64,000 bases of DNA, from positions 1 to 64,000 of the forward strand of contig NZ_OBDY01000025.1 of the NCBI RefSeq assembly GCF_900215205.1. Direction: 5' to 3'. This stretch comes from Paractinoplanes atraurantiacus. Lineage in GTDB: Bacteria; Actinomycetota; Actinomycetes; Mycobacteriales; Micromonosporaceae. The notes below the pieces were generated by a model. That model ran no database searches and was not told the DNA's origin. It was given only the letters and a program-made list of their open reading frames with translations. Positions 1-8,183 of the stretch are shown piece by piece; position 1 is the first letter of the stretch, and each line of letters begins with the position of its first letter. Position numbers and translations under genes: made by a program.

Positions 1-76
1 GACGGGGACGGGGACGGGGACGGGGACGGGGACGGGGACGGGGACGGGGACGGGGACGGGGACGGGGACGGGGACG
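1..76. repeat. GACGGG hexanucleotide tandem repeat
   Basis: Twelve perfect head-to-tail copies of GACGGG occupy bases 1-72, followed by a partial unit. The array runs off the window edge, so its full length is unknown. On the minus strand, in the frame of the overlapping gene, it encodes alternating Ser-Pro. The unit is two codons long, so copy-number changes would keep the reading frame. Confidence 0.95.
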
Positions 77-602
77 CTGGTTCCGGCGCCGAGTTGGCGG
101 CTGTTGCTGGCAGGGGAGCTGTGGGCGAATCGGGAGCCTGGGCTGAAGGTGGAGCAGCGGCCGCGGCCATTGCGGGAGTCGGCGCGGCCATTGCGGGAGC
201 CGGCGCGGCCATTGCGGGAGCCGGCGCGGTCTTGGCGGCGCGGCGGCGCTCGGTGACGAAGTACGCGCAGGCGGTGGCATAGGCCGCGGCCAGTCCGAGC
301 CCTACGTACCGCTCGGCACCGGTCTGCCAGATCGCCATCATCAGGGCCAGCTCGGCCCAGACGCCGAGCAGCACGGCATTGACCGTGTCCGACCGGTTCC
401 AGCGGGCCGGGAAGCCCCGGCGGGCCTGCCGCCTGATCTCCACGGTGAGCGAGTGGGCCAGTCCGGCGGTCAGCAGGATGAGCAGGAACGTGGCGAACAC
501 CGAGTGTGTGCCCCCGCCCGAGGCGGCCGCGATCGCGGTACCGCCGACCAGCAGAGCCAGGCCGCTGACGGTACCTACGCGAGAGCTACGTCGTTCCTCC
601 AC
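1..602 (-). CDS. Small multi-pass membrane protein with Ala/Pro/Ser-rich C-terminal tail (3' end outside window)
   Basis: I do not recognise a named family. Read on the minus strand from a GTG at 602, the first ~125 residues contain about four hydrophobic segments arranged as two hairpins, separated by an Arg-rich cytoplasmic-looking loop. After the motif TERRRAAK the chain becomes low complexity, with AAPAPAM-like units and then a Ser-Pro array encoded by the GACGGG repeat. The stop codon lies beyond base 1. An in-frame GTG at 650 could extend the N-terminus by 16 residues. I prefer 602 because it gives a short N-terminal tail before the first helix. The gene is transcribed divergently from the YbaK-type gene at 695. 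Confidence 0.7.
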   Translation of the reverse strand, partial: MEERRSSRVGTVSGLALLVGGTAIAAASGGGTHSVFATFLLILLTAGLAHSLTVEIRRQARRGFPARWNRSDTVNAVLLGVWAELALMMAIWQTGAERYVGLGLAAAYATACAYFVTERRRAAKTAPAPAMAAPAPAMAAPTPAMAAAAAPPSAQAPDSPTAPLPATAANSAPEPASPSPSPSPSPSPSPSPSPSPSPSP

Positions 603-694
603 AGCCTTTGTTAGTCGGCAGGATCCGGCCTCGCCTGAGGAGTAGGACACCCCGGGGTGGCAGGACTACCAGGCGGGGAGCGTATTGAGCGAGG

Positions 695-1258
695 ATGGCG
701 GGCGTGATGGGAAGCCTGAAGCTCGAACCCGCCCAGTCCCGCCCCGATCTGCTGGCCGCCCCGGTGTCGAAGGCTCTGGCCGTCTGGCCCGAGGATGCCC
801 CGGTCGACGCCGACCAGGTGCTGGTCGCCCCGATCGACCCGGAGCTGGCCGACACGGCGGCGTTCTGCGAGGCGTACGACGTGGGTCTGGACGTCTCGGC
901 CAACTGTGTGATCGTCGCGGGACGCCGCGGCGAGGTGACCCGCTACGCGGCCTGCATCGTCCTGGCCACCACCCGGGCCGACGTGAACGGCGTGGTCCGC
1001 CGCTATCTGGACGCCCGCAAGGCCAGCTTCGCGCCGATGGACGACGCGGTGCGGCTGACCGGCATGGAGTACGGCGGCATCACCCCGATCGGCCTGCCCG
1101 CGGGCTGGCCGATTCTGGTCGACGCGCGGGTCGCGGCCACGCCGCACGTGATCGTCGGCTCGGGCGTACGGCATAGCAAGATCGCCATCGCCGGCCCGGC
1201 CCTAGGTGCCCTGCCGGGTGCCGAGGTGATCGCCGACCTGGCGCGTCCGATCGACTAG
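695..1258 (+). CDS. YbaK/ProX-type aminoacyl-tRNA deacylase domain protein
   Basis: 187 residues. The second half has the glycine-rich YbaK/EbsC pattern, including GGITPIGLP and the stretch around PHVIVGSGVRHSKI. Proteins of this family hydrolyse mischarged aminoacyl-tRNAs, for example Cys- or Ala-tRNA(Pro), in the cytoplasm. Its position about 1.5 kb from proS fits a proofreading role, but the two genes are on opposite strands, so this is context only. The ATG at 695 follows a GCGAGG ribosome-binding sequence; an alternative ATG lies at 707. Substrate specificity cannot be read from the sequence. Confidence 0.82.
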   Translation: MAGVMGSLKLEPAQSRPDLLAAPVSKALAVWPEDAPVDADQVLVAPIDPELADTAAFCEAYDVGLDVSANCVIVAGRRGEVTRYAACIVLATTRADVNGVVRRYLDARKASFAPMDDAVRLTGMEYGGITPIGLPAGWPILVDARVAATPHVIVGSGVRHSKIAIAGPALGALPGAEVIADLARPID

Positions 1259-1268
1259 CTTCAATCCC

Positions 1269-1282
1269 GTTTCACGTGGAAC
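1269..1282. promoter_or_regulatory. Candidate parS (ParB-binding) site
   Basis: The sequence GTTTCACGTGGAAC matches the bacterial parS core GTTTCACGTGAAAC at 13 of 14 positions. It lies in the 25-base gap between two convergent genes, outside any coding sequence. ParB binds such sites near oriC to organise chromosome segregation. The fha-pkn-crgA block in this window, which is usually origin-proximal, supports the call. Confidence 0.75.
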
Positions 1283-1283
1283 G

Positions 1284-1925
1284 TCATCGGCCGGCGTCGA
1301 CGGCCTCGCGCCGGGCGATCTCCTCGAGGGCGGACAGGATCGTGGCCGAGTCCTGTGCGCCCTGGATGGCGTACTTGCCGTCCACCACGAAGAACGGAAC
1401 GCTTGAGATGCCGAGCTCTCGGGCCTCGGTCAGGTCGGTCTCGACCGCGCTCGTGCCGGCGTCGGTGTCGAGATAGGCGGCGGCGGCCGCCTCGTCGAGG
1501 CCGATCGACCCGGCCACCGCGGCCAGCGCCGTGCGCGAGCCGACGTCGACGCCCTCGGCGAAGTGGGCCCGCTGGAGCGCGTCGAGCATCTCGGTCTGGC
1601 GGCCCTGATGGGCGGCCCACGCGATCAGCCGGTGACTGTCGAACGTGTTGGCCGCGACGGCCCGGTCGTAGTCGATCGTGATGCCCTCGCCGTCCGCGAT
1701 CGAGGTCACGTGGCCGAGCATCTGGTCCACCCGCTCGGCGCCGCCGAACTTGGCCGTCATGGCCTGCTTGATCGGCAGGGGCGCCGGCACCGGGGCCGGG
1801 TCGAGCTGGAACGCGCGGTAGGTGACCGTGACGTCGCCCGGGTGCTCGGCCAGGGCCTTTTCGAGGCGGTGACGGCCGAGGTAGCACCACGGGCAGACGA
1901 CGTCGGACCAGACCTGAATATCCAC
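1284..1925 (-). CDS. frnE: DsbA-family FrnE-like thiol oxidoreductase
   Basis: 213 residues from a GTG at 1925. The thioredoxin-fold active site is at the extreme N-terminus as Cys11-Pro-Trp-Cys14, followed by a helical insertion. The cis-proline loop (SSVP, Pro177) and C-terminal helix are intact, matching FrnE and 2-hydroxychromene-2-carboxylate isomerase-like proteins. There is no signal peptide, so it should act in the cytoplasm on disulfides or as a thiol-dependent isomerase. It is the last gene of the minus-strand run proS-CBS-sufE-frnE and starts 11 bases after sufE stops. It ends convergently with the YbaK-type gene. Confidence 0.85.
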   Translation of the reverse strand: MDIQVWSDVVCPWCYLGRHRLEKALAEHPGDVTVTYRAFQLDPAPVPAPLPIKQAMTAKFGGAERVDQMLGHVTSIADGEGITIDYDRAVAANTFDSHRLIAWAAHQGRQTEMLDALQRAHFAEGVDVGSRTALAAVAGSIGLDEAAAAAYLDTDAGTSAVETDLTEARELGISSVPFFVVDGKYAIQGAQDSATILSALEEIARREAVDAGR

Positions 1926-1936
1926 GAGACGGAACC

Positions 1937-2371
1937 CTAACGTGCCGCGACCTGGGCGGTGATCTGCCGCTTGAGCCGGGCCAGGATCGCCGAGCCGCCG
2001 CGGATGCGCAGCGGGCTGATCGCCTGGGCCAGGCCCATCCGCGCGTAGAGGTCGTCGGGGACGGCCAGGATCTCGGCGGTCGTCGCGCCCGCCAGGCCCT
2101 CGGCCAGGATGCCGGCGAAGGCCCGCGTGGTCGGCGCCTCGGGCGGGCAGTCGAACCAGGTGACCACGGTGTCGTCCGGCTGCACCGTCGCCTTGAGGAA
2201 GAACTGCGTCTGGCACTCGGGCACCTGCTCCATGCCGTCGTGCCCGGCCAGGTCGGCCGGGAGCGGCGGCATGGAGTCGGCGAACTCGAGCAGCATCTCG
2301 AGCACCACGTCGCGCGGCGCCGAGGCGAACTCGTCGACGATCTCGGCGAGCTTTACTGGCATGTCGGTCAC
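1937..2371 (-). CDS. sufE: SufE-family sulfur acceptor for Fe-S cluster assembly
   Basis: 144 residues, the usual SufE length. The conserved acceptor cysteine is in the motif PECQTQ (Cys53), followed by the family pattern around WFDCPPEAPTTRAFAGIL. SufE takes persulfide sulfur from a cysteine desulfurase and passes it to Fe-S assembly or other pathways in the cytoplasm. It sits 13 bases downstream of the CBS gene and 11 bases upstream of frnE, so it is probably co-transcribed from proS. In several actinobacteria sufE is adjacent to an sseA rhodanese. Here sseA is 3 kb away on the other strand, beyond proS. Confidence 0.9.
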   Translation of the reverse strand: MTDMPVKLAEIVDEFASAPRDVVLEMLLEFADSMPPLPADLAGHDGMEQVPECQTQFFLKATVQPDDTVVTWFDCPPEAPTTRAFAGILAEGLAGATTAEILAVPDDLYARMGLAQAISPLRIRGGSAILARLKRQITAQVAAR

Positions 2372-2384
2372 GAAGTGACCTTAC

Positions 2385-2777
2385 TCAGGCCGGCGCGGAC
2401 GTCGGGAGAAGCGCCACATCGCTCAGGCTGATGATGCCGACCACCTTGCGGTCGGCGTCGCAGACCAGCAGCCGGCGGACGCCGCGCTCGCGCATCGCCT
2501 GCACGGCCTCGTCCACGGTGGCCGACTGCTCCACCATGATCAGCTCGTGCGAGGTGATGTCGCCGAGTGACGTCGTCTTGACCGGCAGATTTTCGGCGAT
2601 CGCGCGCACCACTATGTCCCGGTCGGTGACCACACCGACCATCGTCGGACCGCGGGTGACCACGACGTCGCCGATGGCGCGGTCGCGCATCACCTGGGCG
2701 GCCTCGTCCAGCATCGTCGCTTCCGGCAGGTAGACGACCTGCCGGGTCATGACATCAGCGACCGACGGCCTCGCCAT
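2385..2777 (-). CDS. Two-CBS-domain protein
   Basis: 130 residues made almost entirely of a tandem pair of CBS domains. The first carries VGVVTDRDIVVRAI and the second RRLLVCDADRKVVGIISLSD. Such stand-alone CBS pairs bind adenine nucleotides and act as energy or redox sensors. The partner cannot be inferred. I chose the ATG at 2777 because GGGAGG lies six bases upstream; an in-frame start 15 bases earlier lacks this. It begins 28 bases after the proS stop. Confidence 0.88.
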   Translation of the reverse strand: MARPSVADVMTRQVVYLPEATMLDEAAQVMRDRAIGDVVVTRGPTMVGVVTDRDIVVRAIAENLPVKTTSLGDITSHELIMVEQSATVDEAVQAMRERGVRRLLVCDADRKVVGIISLSDVALLPTSAPA

Positions 2778-2805
2778 GCGCACACCTCCCATGTTGTGAA
2801 TGGAG

Positions 2806-4539
2806 TTACCCGAGTGCCGACGTGATTACACGCGGTATGTCCGTGATCGGCACCTCTTCGCGGGCGCCTGTGCGGCGATCGCGAAATTCGGCGAATCCGT
2901 CGGCGAGCCGGCGGCCGACAACGACCGAGCGGGGAATGCCGATGAGCTCGGCGTCGGTGAACTTCACGCCGGGTGACACGTTCGGCCGGTCGTCGACCAG
3001 AACCCGTACACCCGCCTCTCGCAGCGCGGCCCCGAGCGACAGCGCCGCCTCGATCTGGCCGTCCTTGCCGGCGGCCACGATGTGGACGTCGGCCGGGGCC
3101 ACCTCGTCCGGCCAGAGCAGGCCCCGCTCGTCGTGGTGCTGCTCGGCGATCGCGGCCACCGCGCGCGACACCCCGATGCCGTACGAGCCCATGGTCGGCC
3201 GGACCGGCTTGCCGTCGACGCCGAGCACGTCGACCTGGAAGGCCTCGGTGTAGCGGCGGCCGAGCTGGAAGATGTGCGCGATCTCGATGCCGCGGCGGAT
3301 CGTGAGCGAGCCGCCGTCGCAGGCCGGGCACTGATCGCCGGCGCGCACCTCGGCCGCCTCGATCGTGCCGTCGACGGTGAAGTCGCGGCCGGCGACCACG
3401 TTGATCGCGTGCCGGCCGGGCTCGTTGGCCCCGGTGAGCCAGGCGGTGCCCGGTGCCACCCGCGGGTCGGCGAGGTAGCGCACCTTGATGCCCTGCGGGC
3501 CGATGTAACCCTTGACCAGGTCGGGCCGGGCCGCGAAGTCGTCGAAGAGGGTGGCCGTGGCCGGCGCCAGCGCGGCGTCGAGCCGCTTCATGTCCACCTC
3601 GCGGTCGCCGGGCACGCCAATCACCAGCAACTCGTCCTCAGCGCCGGGCCGGTGGACGGTGACCACGACGTTCTTCAGTGTGTCGGCGGCCGTCCAGTCG
3701 GCGCGGCCGTCGAGGGCGCGCGCGTTGGCCAGGTCGACGAGCGAGGCGATCGTCGGCGTATCGGGGGTGTCGTGCACCGAGAGGTGTTCCAGCTCACGCG
3801 AGACAGGAACCGGAGCGGGTGTGATTACCGCCTCGGTGTTGGCCGCGTACGAGCAGGACGTGCAGCCGACGAACGTGTCCTCGCCCACCTCGCTGGCGGC
3901 CAGGAACTCCTCGGAGGCGGAGCCGCCCATGGCGCCCGACACCGCCGAGACGATCGTGTGCTCCAGCCCGAGACGCGCGAACGTGCGCTGATAGGCCCGG
4001 CGGACCTCGGCGTAGGTCGCGGCCAGCGCGTCGTCGGTGAGCGAGAACGAATACGCGTCTTTCATCAGGAACTCGCGGCCGCGCAGCAGCCCGGCCCGGG
4101 GACGGGCCTCGTCGCGGTATTTCGTCTGGATCTGGAACAGCAGCAGCGGGAAGTCGCGGTAGGAGCTGGTCATGTCCTGCACGAGCAGGGTGAACATCTC
4201 CTCGTGGGTGGGCGCGAGCAGGTAGTCGGCGCCGCGCCGGTCCTTGAGCGTGAAGATGTCGTCGCCGTAGTCGGTCCAGCGGTTGGTCGTCTCGTACGGC
4301 TCGCGGGGTAGCAGCGCGGGGAACGACACCTCCTGCGCTCCGATCGCCTCCATCTCGGCCCGGACGACCGCGGCCACCCGGTCGAGGACGAGCTTGCCGA
4401 GCGGCAGCCACGTATATCCACCCGGGGCGGCGCGGCGGATGTAGCCGGCGCGCAGCAGCAGCCGATGACTCGGCACCTCGGCCTCGGCCGGCTCCTCACG
4501 AAGGGTGCGAAGCAGCAAGGTGGACATTCGCAGAAGCAT
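2806..4539 (-). CDS. proS: Prolyl-tRNA synthetase, bacterial type
   Basis: 577 residues. The N-terminal class II catalytic core carries motif 2 around GLLRGREFLMKDAYSF and motif 3 around GSYGIGVSR. An editing (INS) domain of about 180 residues is inserted between them, and a C-terminal anticodon-binding domain follows (HIVAAGKDGQ onward). It charges tRNA(Pro) with proline in the cytoplasm. The INS domain should clear Ala-tRNA(Pro). The N-terminus MLLRMSTL is typical for actinobacterial ProS. It leads the run proS-CBS-sufE-frnE and is divergent from the SGNH hydrolase gene. Confidence 0.97.
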   Translation of the reverse strand: MLLRMSTLLLRTLREEPAEAEVPSHRLLLRAGYIRRAAPGGYTWLPLGKLVLDRVAAVVRAEMEAIGAQEVSFPALLPREPYETTNRWTDYGDDIFTLKDRRGADYLLAPTHEEMFTLLVQDMTSSYRDFPLLLFQIQTKYRDEARPRAGLLRGREFLMKDAYSFSLTDDALAATYAEVRRAYQRTFARLGLEHTIVSAVSGAMGGSASEEFLAASEVGEDTFVGCTSCSYAANTEAVITPAPVPVSRELEHLSVHDTPDTPTIASLVDLANARALDGRADWTAADTLKNVVVTVHRPGAEDELLVIGVPGDREVDMKRLDAALAPATATLFDDFAARPDLVKGYIGPQGIKVRYLADPRVAPGTAWLTGANEPGRHAINVVAGRDFTVDGTIEAAEVRAGDQCPACDGGSLTIRRGIEIAHIFQLGRRYTEAFQVDVLGVDGKPVRPTMGSYGIGVSRAVAAIAEQHHDERGLLWPDEVAPADVHIVAAGKDGQIEAALSLGAALREAGVRVLVDDRPNVSPGVKFTDAELIGIPRSVVVGRRLADGFAEFRDRRTGAREEVPITDIPRVITSALG

Positions 4540-4680
4540 GCGGAGCAGCGTAGATACCCCGGCCGGTCGGGGACCACCGCTTTAATCCGTGTCGCCATCG
4601 TCACGCTACCGACAGCCTTGCTTCGGTGGAAATGTGTTCTCCACGAGCAAACTTTAGGGCGCGTTAAGGGGGGCCGCGTG

Positions 4681-5454
4681 ATGGCCTGGAAGAGCTTCGT
4701 GGCAATGGGGGACAGCTTCACCGAGGGGCTGAACGACGCTTATCCGGACGGGAGTTTCCGGGGCTGGGCCGACCTAGTGGCCGCCCGCATGGCCGTCGAC
4801 GCGGGACCGGACTTCGGCTACGCCAATCTGGCGGTCCGTGGCAAGCTGCTCGGCCAGATCGTCGACGAGCAGCTCGAGCCGGCGCTGGCCATGAAGCCCG
4901 GGCTGGTGAGCTTCGCGGCCGGCGGCAACGACTCGCTGCGGCCCCGTGTGGACCCGTACGCGCTGGTCGATCGCATGGAGTCGGTGGTGGCGAGCGTGCG
5001 TGCCACGGGCGCCGACATGATTCTCTTCCGCTTCGCCGACGTGACCGTCAACCTGCCGGCCATGCTCGGCCGCCGCGCCGCCGTGCTCAACGACGGCGCC
5101 CGGGCGCTCGGTGAGAAATACGGCGCGTACGTCATCGACCTCTTCGCCGACGACGCCTTCCGTCACCCGCACATGTGGGCGCCGGACCGGCTTCACCTCT
5201 CGCCGGCCGGTCACCGCCGTGTCGCCGGTCACGTGCTGAACGCGCTCGGCGTCGGCTGCGACGACCAGTGGATGCTGGTGCCGCCGAACCCCGAGCCCAC
5301 GCCGTGGCTGCTGGCCCGGGGCGCCGACCTGCGCTGGGCCCGCGAGCATCTGGCGCCCTGGGTCGGCCGGCACCTGCGCGGGCACTCCTCGGGCGACCAG
5401 GTTGTGGCCAAGCGCCCACAGCTCGGCCCGGTGACAGGCGACATCGCGGCCTGA
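4681..5454 (+). CDS. SGNH/GDSL-family hydrolase
   Basis: 257 residues. The family blocks are clear: GDS with nucleophile Ser12, GGND around residues 80-83, and the Asp-His pair in DRLHLSPAGH. Such enzymes hydrolyse ester bonds in lipids, acyl or acetyl groups; the substrate is unknown. There is no signal peptide, so it appears cytoplasmic. The ATG at 4681 directly follows a GTG at 4678, and both sit after a purine-rich AAGGGGGG. It is followed after 12 bases by sseA, so the two are probably co-transcribed from a promoter in the 140-base gap shared with proS. Confidence 0.85.
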   Translation: MAWKSFVAMGDSFTEGLNDAYPDGSFRGWADLVAARMAVDAGPDFGYANLAVRGKLLGQIVDEQLEPALAMKPGLVSFAAGGNDSLRPRVDPYALVDRMESVVASVRATGADMILFRFADVTVNLPAMLGRRAAVLNDGARALGEKYGAYVIDLFADDAFRHPHMWAPDRLHLSPAGHRRVAGHVLNALGVGCDDQWMLVPPNPEPTPWLLARGADLRWAREHLAPWVGRHLRGHSSGDQVVAKRPQLGPVTGDIAA

Positions 5455-5466
5455 CGAAGGACTAGC

Positions 5467-6375
5467 GTGACAACCATGTCCGTTGCGAACGATCCGGCGC
5501 CGGCGCTTCAGGCGTACGCCCACCCCGACAAGCTCGTCACCACCGAGTGGCTCGCCGCCCACCTCGACACCCCGGGCCTGGTGGTGGTCGAGTCGGACGA
5601 GGACGTGCTTCTCTACGACACCGGGCACATCCCCGGCGCTGTCAAGGTCGACTGGCATCTCGAGCTCAACGACCAGCTCACCCGCGACTACCTCGACCCG
5701 GCCGCCTTCGCCGCCCTCTGCGAGGCCAAGGGCATCGGCCGCGACGACACGGTCGTCTTCTACGGCGACAACTTCAACTGGTGGGCGTCGTACGCCCTCT
5801 GGGTCTTCAGCCTCTTCGGCCACCGCGACGTCCGCCTGCTCGACGGCGGCCGGCAGAAATGGGCGGCCGAGGGCCGTCCGCTGACCCGCGACCGCACCGA
5901 GCGCCCGGCCGCCGACTATCCGGTGCCGGTGCGCAACGACGCCGAGATCCGCGCCTTCCGCGACCAGGTCATGGCCCACATCAGCAGCGGGCGCCCGCTG
6001 GTCGACGTGCGCTCCCCGCAGGAATACACGGGCGAGCTGACCCACATGGAGGCCTACCCGCAGGAGGGCGCGCTGCGCGGCGGGCACATCCCCGGCGCGG
6101 TCAGCAAGCCGTGGAAGTCGGCGGCGAACGAGGACGGCACCTTCAAGCCGGCCGACGAGCTGACCAAGATCTACCAGGACGAGCTCGGGCTCGACTCGAG
6201 CGACGACATCATCGCCTACTGCCGGATCGGTGAGCGGTCGAGCCACACCTGGTTCGTGCTGCACCACCTGCTCGGCTACCCGCAGGTCCGCAACTACGAC
6301 GGTTCCTGGACCGAGTGGGGCAATCTGGTGCGGGCGCCCATCGCGAAGGGCTCGGAGCCGGGCGGCCTGAGCTGA
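5467..6375 (+). CDS. sseA: Thiosulfate/3-mercaptopyruvate sulfurtransferase (two-domain rhodanese)
   Basis: 302 residues with two rhodanese domains. The first is the inactive structural copy around GHIPGAVKVDW. The second carries the catalytic loop CRIGERSS (Cys252). It moves sulfur from thiosulfate or mercaptopyruvate to a thiophilic acceptor in the cytoplasm. The CRIGERS loop and the WEWG-like C-terminus match the actinobacterial SseA group. I chose the GTG at 5467, five bases after AAGGA; an ATG at 5476 is the alternative. sufE nearby suggests a shared sulfur-relay role. A clear terminator follows. Confidence 0.92.
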   Translation: MTTMSVANDPAPALQAYAHPDKLVTTEWLAAHLDTPGLVVVESDEDVLLYDTGHIPGAVKVDWHLELNDQLTRDYLDPAAFAALCEAKGIGRDDTVVFYGDNFNWWASYALWVFSLFGHRDVRLLDGGRQKWAAEGRPLTRDRTERPAADYPVPVRNDAEIRAFRDQVMAHISSGRPLVDVRSPQEYTGELTHMEAYPQEGALRGGHIPGAVSKPWKSAANEDGTFKPADELTKIYQDELGLDSSDDIIAYCRIGERSSHTWFVLHHLLGYPQVRNYDGSWTEWGNLVRAPIAKGSEPGGLS

Positions 6376-6383
6376 CAAAGATC

Positions 6384-6406
6384 GGGGCGGCCTGAAAAAC
6401 CGCCCC
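6384..6406 (+). terminator. Rho-independent terminator after sseA
   Basis: A perfect 7-bp stem, GGGGCGG paired with CCGCCCC, has a nine-base A-rich loop. It lies eight bases after the sseA stop and is followed by GTTCTTG. Confidence 0.75.
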
Positions 6407-6440
6407 GTTCTTGTCGGTGGGTGGCGGTACCTTGTCCGCC

Positions 6441-8183
6441 GTGAGCAACACGTTCCAGGTCGATCTCCGGGGCATCGTCGACCTGCTCAGTCACCACCTC
6501 TACGCGAGCCCACGCGTCTACGTCCGCGAGCTGCTGCAGAACGCGGTCGATGCGATCACCGCCACCGGTGACCTCGCGGCCGGGTCGGTGACCATGACGA
6601 CCGGCGACCACGGGCTGCGCGTCGCCGACAACGGCATCGGGCTCACCGAGGCCCAGGTGCACGAGCTGCTGGCCACCATCGGCCGCAGCTCGAAACGCGA
6701 CGAGCTCGGCTTCGCCCGCCACGAGTTCCTCGGCCAGTTCGGCATCGGCCTGCTCTCGTGCTTCCTGGTCGCCGACGAGATCCGGGTGCACACCCGGCGG
6801 GCCGGCGCCGAGCCCGTGCTGTGGACGGGATATTCCGACGGACGCTACGACGTCCGCGCCGGCGACGACCGCGAGCCGGGGACGACGGTCACCCTGCTGC
6901 CGCGCCGCGGCTCCGAGCACTTATTGAGCAGTACGTCCGTACGCGAGCTGGCCGAGCTCTACGGCTCCCTGCTGCCCGTGCGGGTCGAAGTGGACGGCGA
7001 GCGGGTGACCACCGGCTCGGTGCCCTGGGAGAACAGTGACGCGGCGCTGGCCGCGTACGGGGAAAAGGTCTTCGGGTTCCGCCCTTTCGACGCCGTCGAG
7101 CTCAAGGTCCCCGAGGCCGGCCTGACCGGCGTCGCCTTCATCCTGCCGACCCCGGTCAACCCGGCCACCCGCGGTGGTCACCGCGTCTATCTCAAGCGCA
7201 TGCTGCTCTCCGAGAGCGTCGAGGGCCTGCTGCCGGAGTGGGCGTTCTTCGCCCGTTGCGTGGTCGACAGCACCGAGCTTCGTCCCACCGCGAGCCGCGA
7301 GGCGCTCTACGACGACGGGCTGCTCGCCGACACCCGCGACGCGATCGCCGACCAGCTGCGCGGCTGGCTGGTGCGGCTGGCCGCCACCGATCCGCGCAAG
7401 CTCGCCCAGTTCCTCGAGGTTCACCACCTCGGCGTCAAGGCTCTCGCCCTGCACGACGACGAGATGCTGCGCCTGGTCGAGCAGTGGTTCGCCATGGAGA
7501 CCAACATGGGCCGGCTGACGCTGGCCGAGTTCCGCGAGCGGTACGGCGTGATCCGCTACGCGGCCACCACCGACGAGTTCCGCCAGCTCGCCGCCGTCGC
7601 CGCCGCCCAGGAGGTGGCCCTGATCAACGGTGGCTACGTCTACGACGCCGACCTCATCCGGCGGCTGGCCACAGTGGACGCCGACGTGCGGGTCGAGCGG
7701 CTCGAGCCGTCCGACCTGGCCACCCGGTTCACCGCCGTCGACACCGAGACCGAGCTGCGGCTGCGCCCGTTCCTCACCGCCGCCCAGCGCCGCCTCGACC
7801 GGCTCGGCTGCGAGGTCCAGGTCCGCGCGTTCGACCCGGCCACCCTCCCCGCGCTCTATCTGGTGAGCCGCTCGGCCGCGTTCCACGAGGAGTTCACCAC
7901 CGGCCGCGACCGCGCCGACGACCTGTGGGGCGGGGTGCTCGACGCGCTCGCCCACACCGCGCCCCCCGACCGTCCACAGTTGGTGCTCAACCACCGCAAC
8001 CCGTTGGTGCGGCGGGTGACCGCCCTCGCCGACCCCGAGCTGATCGGCCTCGCCGTCGAGTCGCTCTACGGCCAGGCGCTCATGCTGGGCCATCACCCGA
8101 TCAAGCCGGCCGACGCCGCGCTGCTGACCACGTCGTTCCTGGGCCTGCTGGAGCGGGCCGTCCCGGGGGAGAAGGACGCCTGA
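6441..8183 (+). CDS. HSP90-family ATPase chaperone (HtpG-like, divergent)
   Basis: 580 residues from the GTG at 6441. The GHKL ATP-binding fold is intact: ELLQNAVDA (the Asn/Asp box), DNGIGL, GRSSKRDEL and GQFGIGLLSCF. The middle domain includes YLKRMLLS and the catalytic-arginine region TASREALYDD. The C-terminal third is shorter and unlike canonical HtpG. It is expected to be an ATP-driven cytoplasmic chaperone dimer. Codon 161 (bases 6921-6923) is TTA, rare in such genomes and in Streptomyces a sign of bldA-dependent translation. Its stop overlaps the ATG of the TPR gene, so the two are translationally coupled. Confidence 0.88.
   Translation: MSNTFQVDLRGIVDLLSHHLYASPRVYVRELLQNAVDAITATGDLAAGSVTMTTGDHGLRVADNGIGLTEAQVHELLATIGRSSKRDELGFARHEFLGQFGIGLLSCFLVADEIRVHTRRAGAEPVLWTGYSDGRYDVRAGDDREPGTTVTLLPRRGSEHLLSSTSVRELAELYGSLLPVRVEVDGERVTTGSVPWENSDAALAAYGEKVFGFRPFDAVELKVPEAGLTGVAFILPTPVNPATRGGHRVYLKRMLLSESVEGLLPEWAFFARCVVDSTELRPTASREALYDDGLLADTRDAIADQLRGWLVRLAATDPRKLAQFLEVHHLGVKALALHDDEMLRLVEQWFAMETNMGRLTLAEFRERYGVIRYAATTDEFRQLAAVAAAQEVALINGGYVYDADLIRRLATVDADVRVERLEPSDLATRFTAVDTETELRLRPFLTAAQRRLDRLGCEVQVRAFDPATLPALYLVSRSAAFHEEFTTGRDRADDLWGGVLDALAHTAPPDRPQLVLNHRNPLVRRVTALADPELIGLAVESLYGQALMLGHHPIKPADAALLTTSFLGLLERAVPGEKDA

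Noticed and set aside
7238..8182. N-terminal extension of the TPR gene upstream of 8183
   Set aside because: This stretch is the HSP90 gene in another frame and is Arg/Pro-rich nonsense. The ATG overlapping the HSP90 stop is the natural start.
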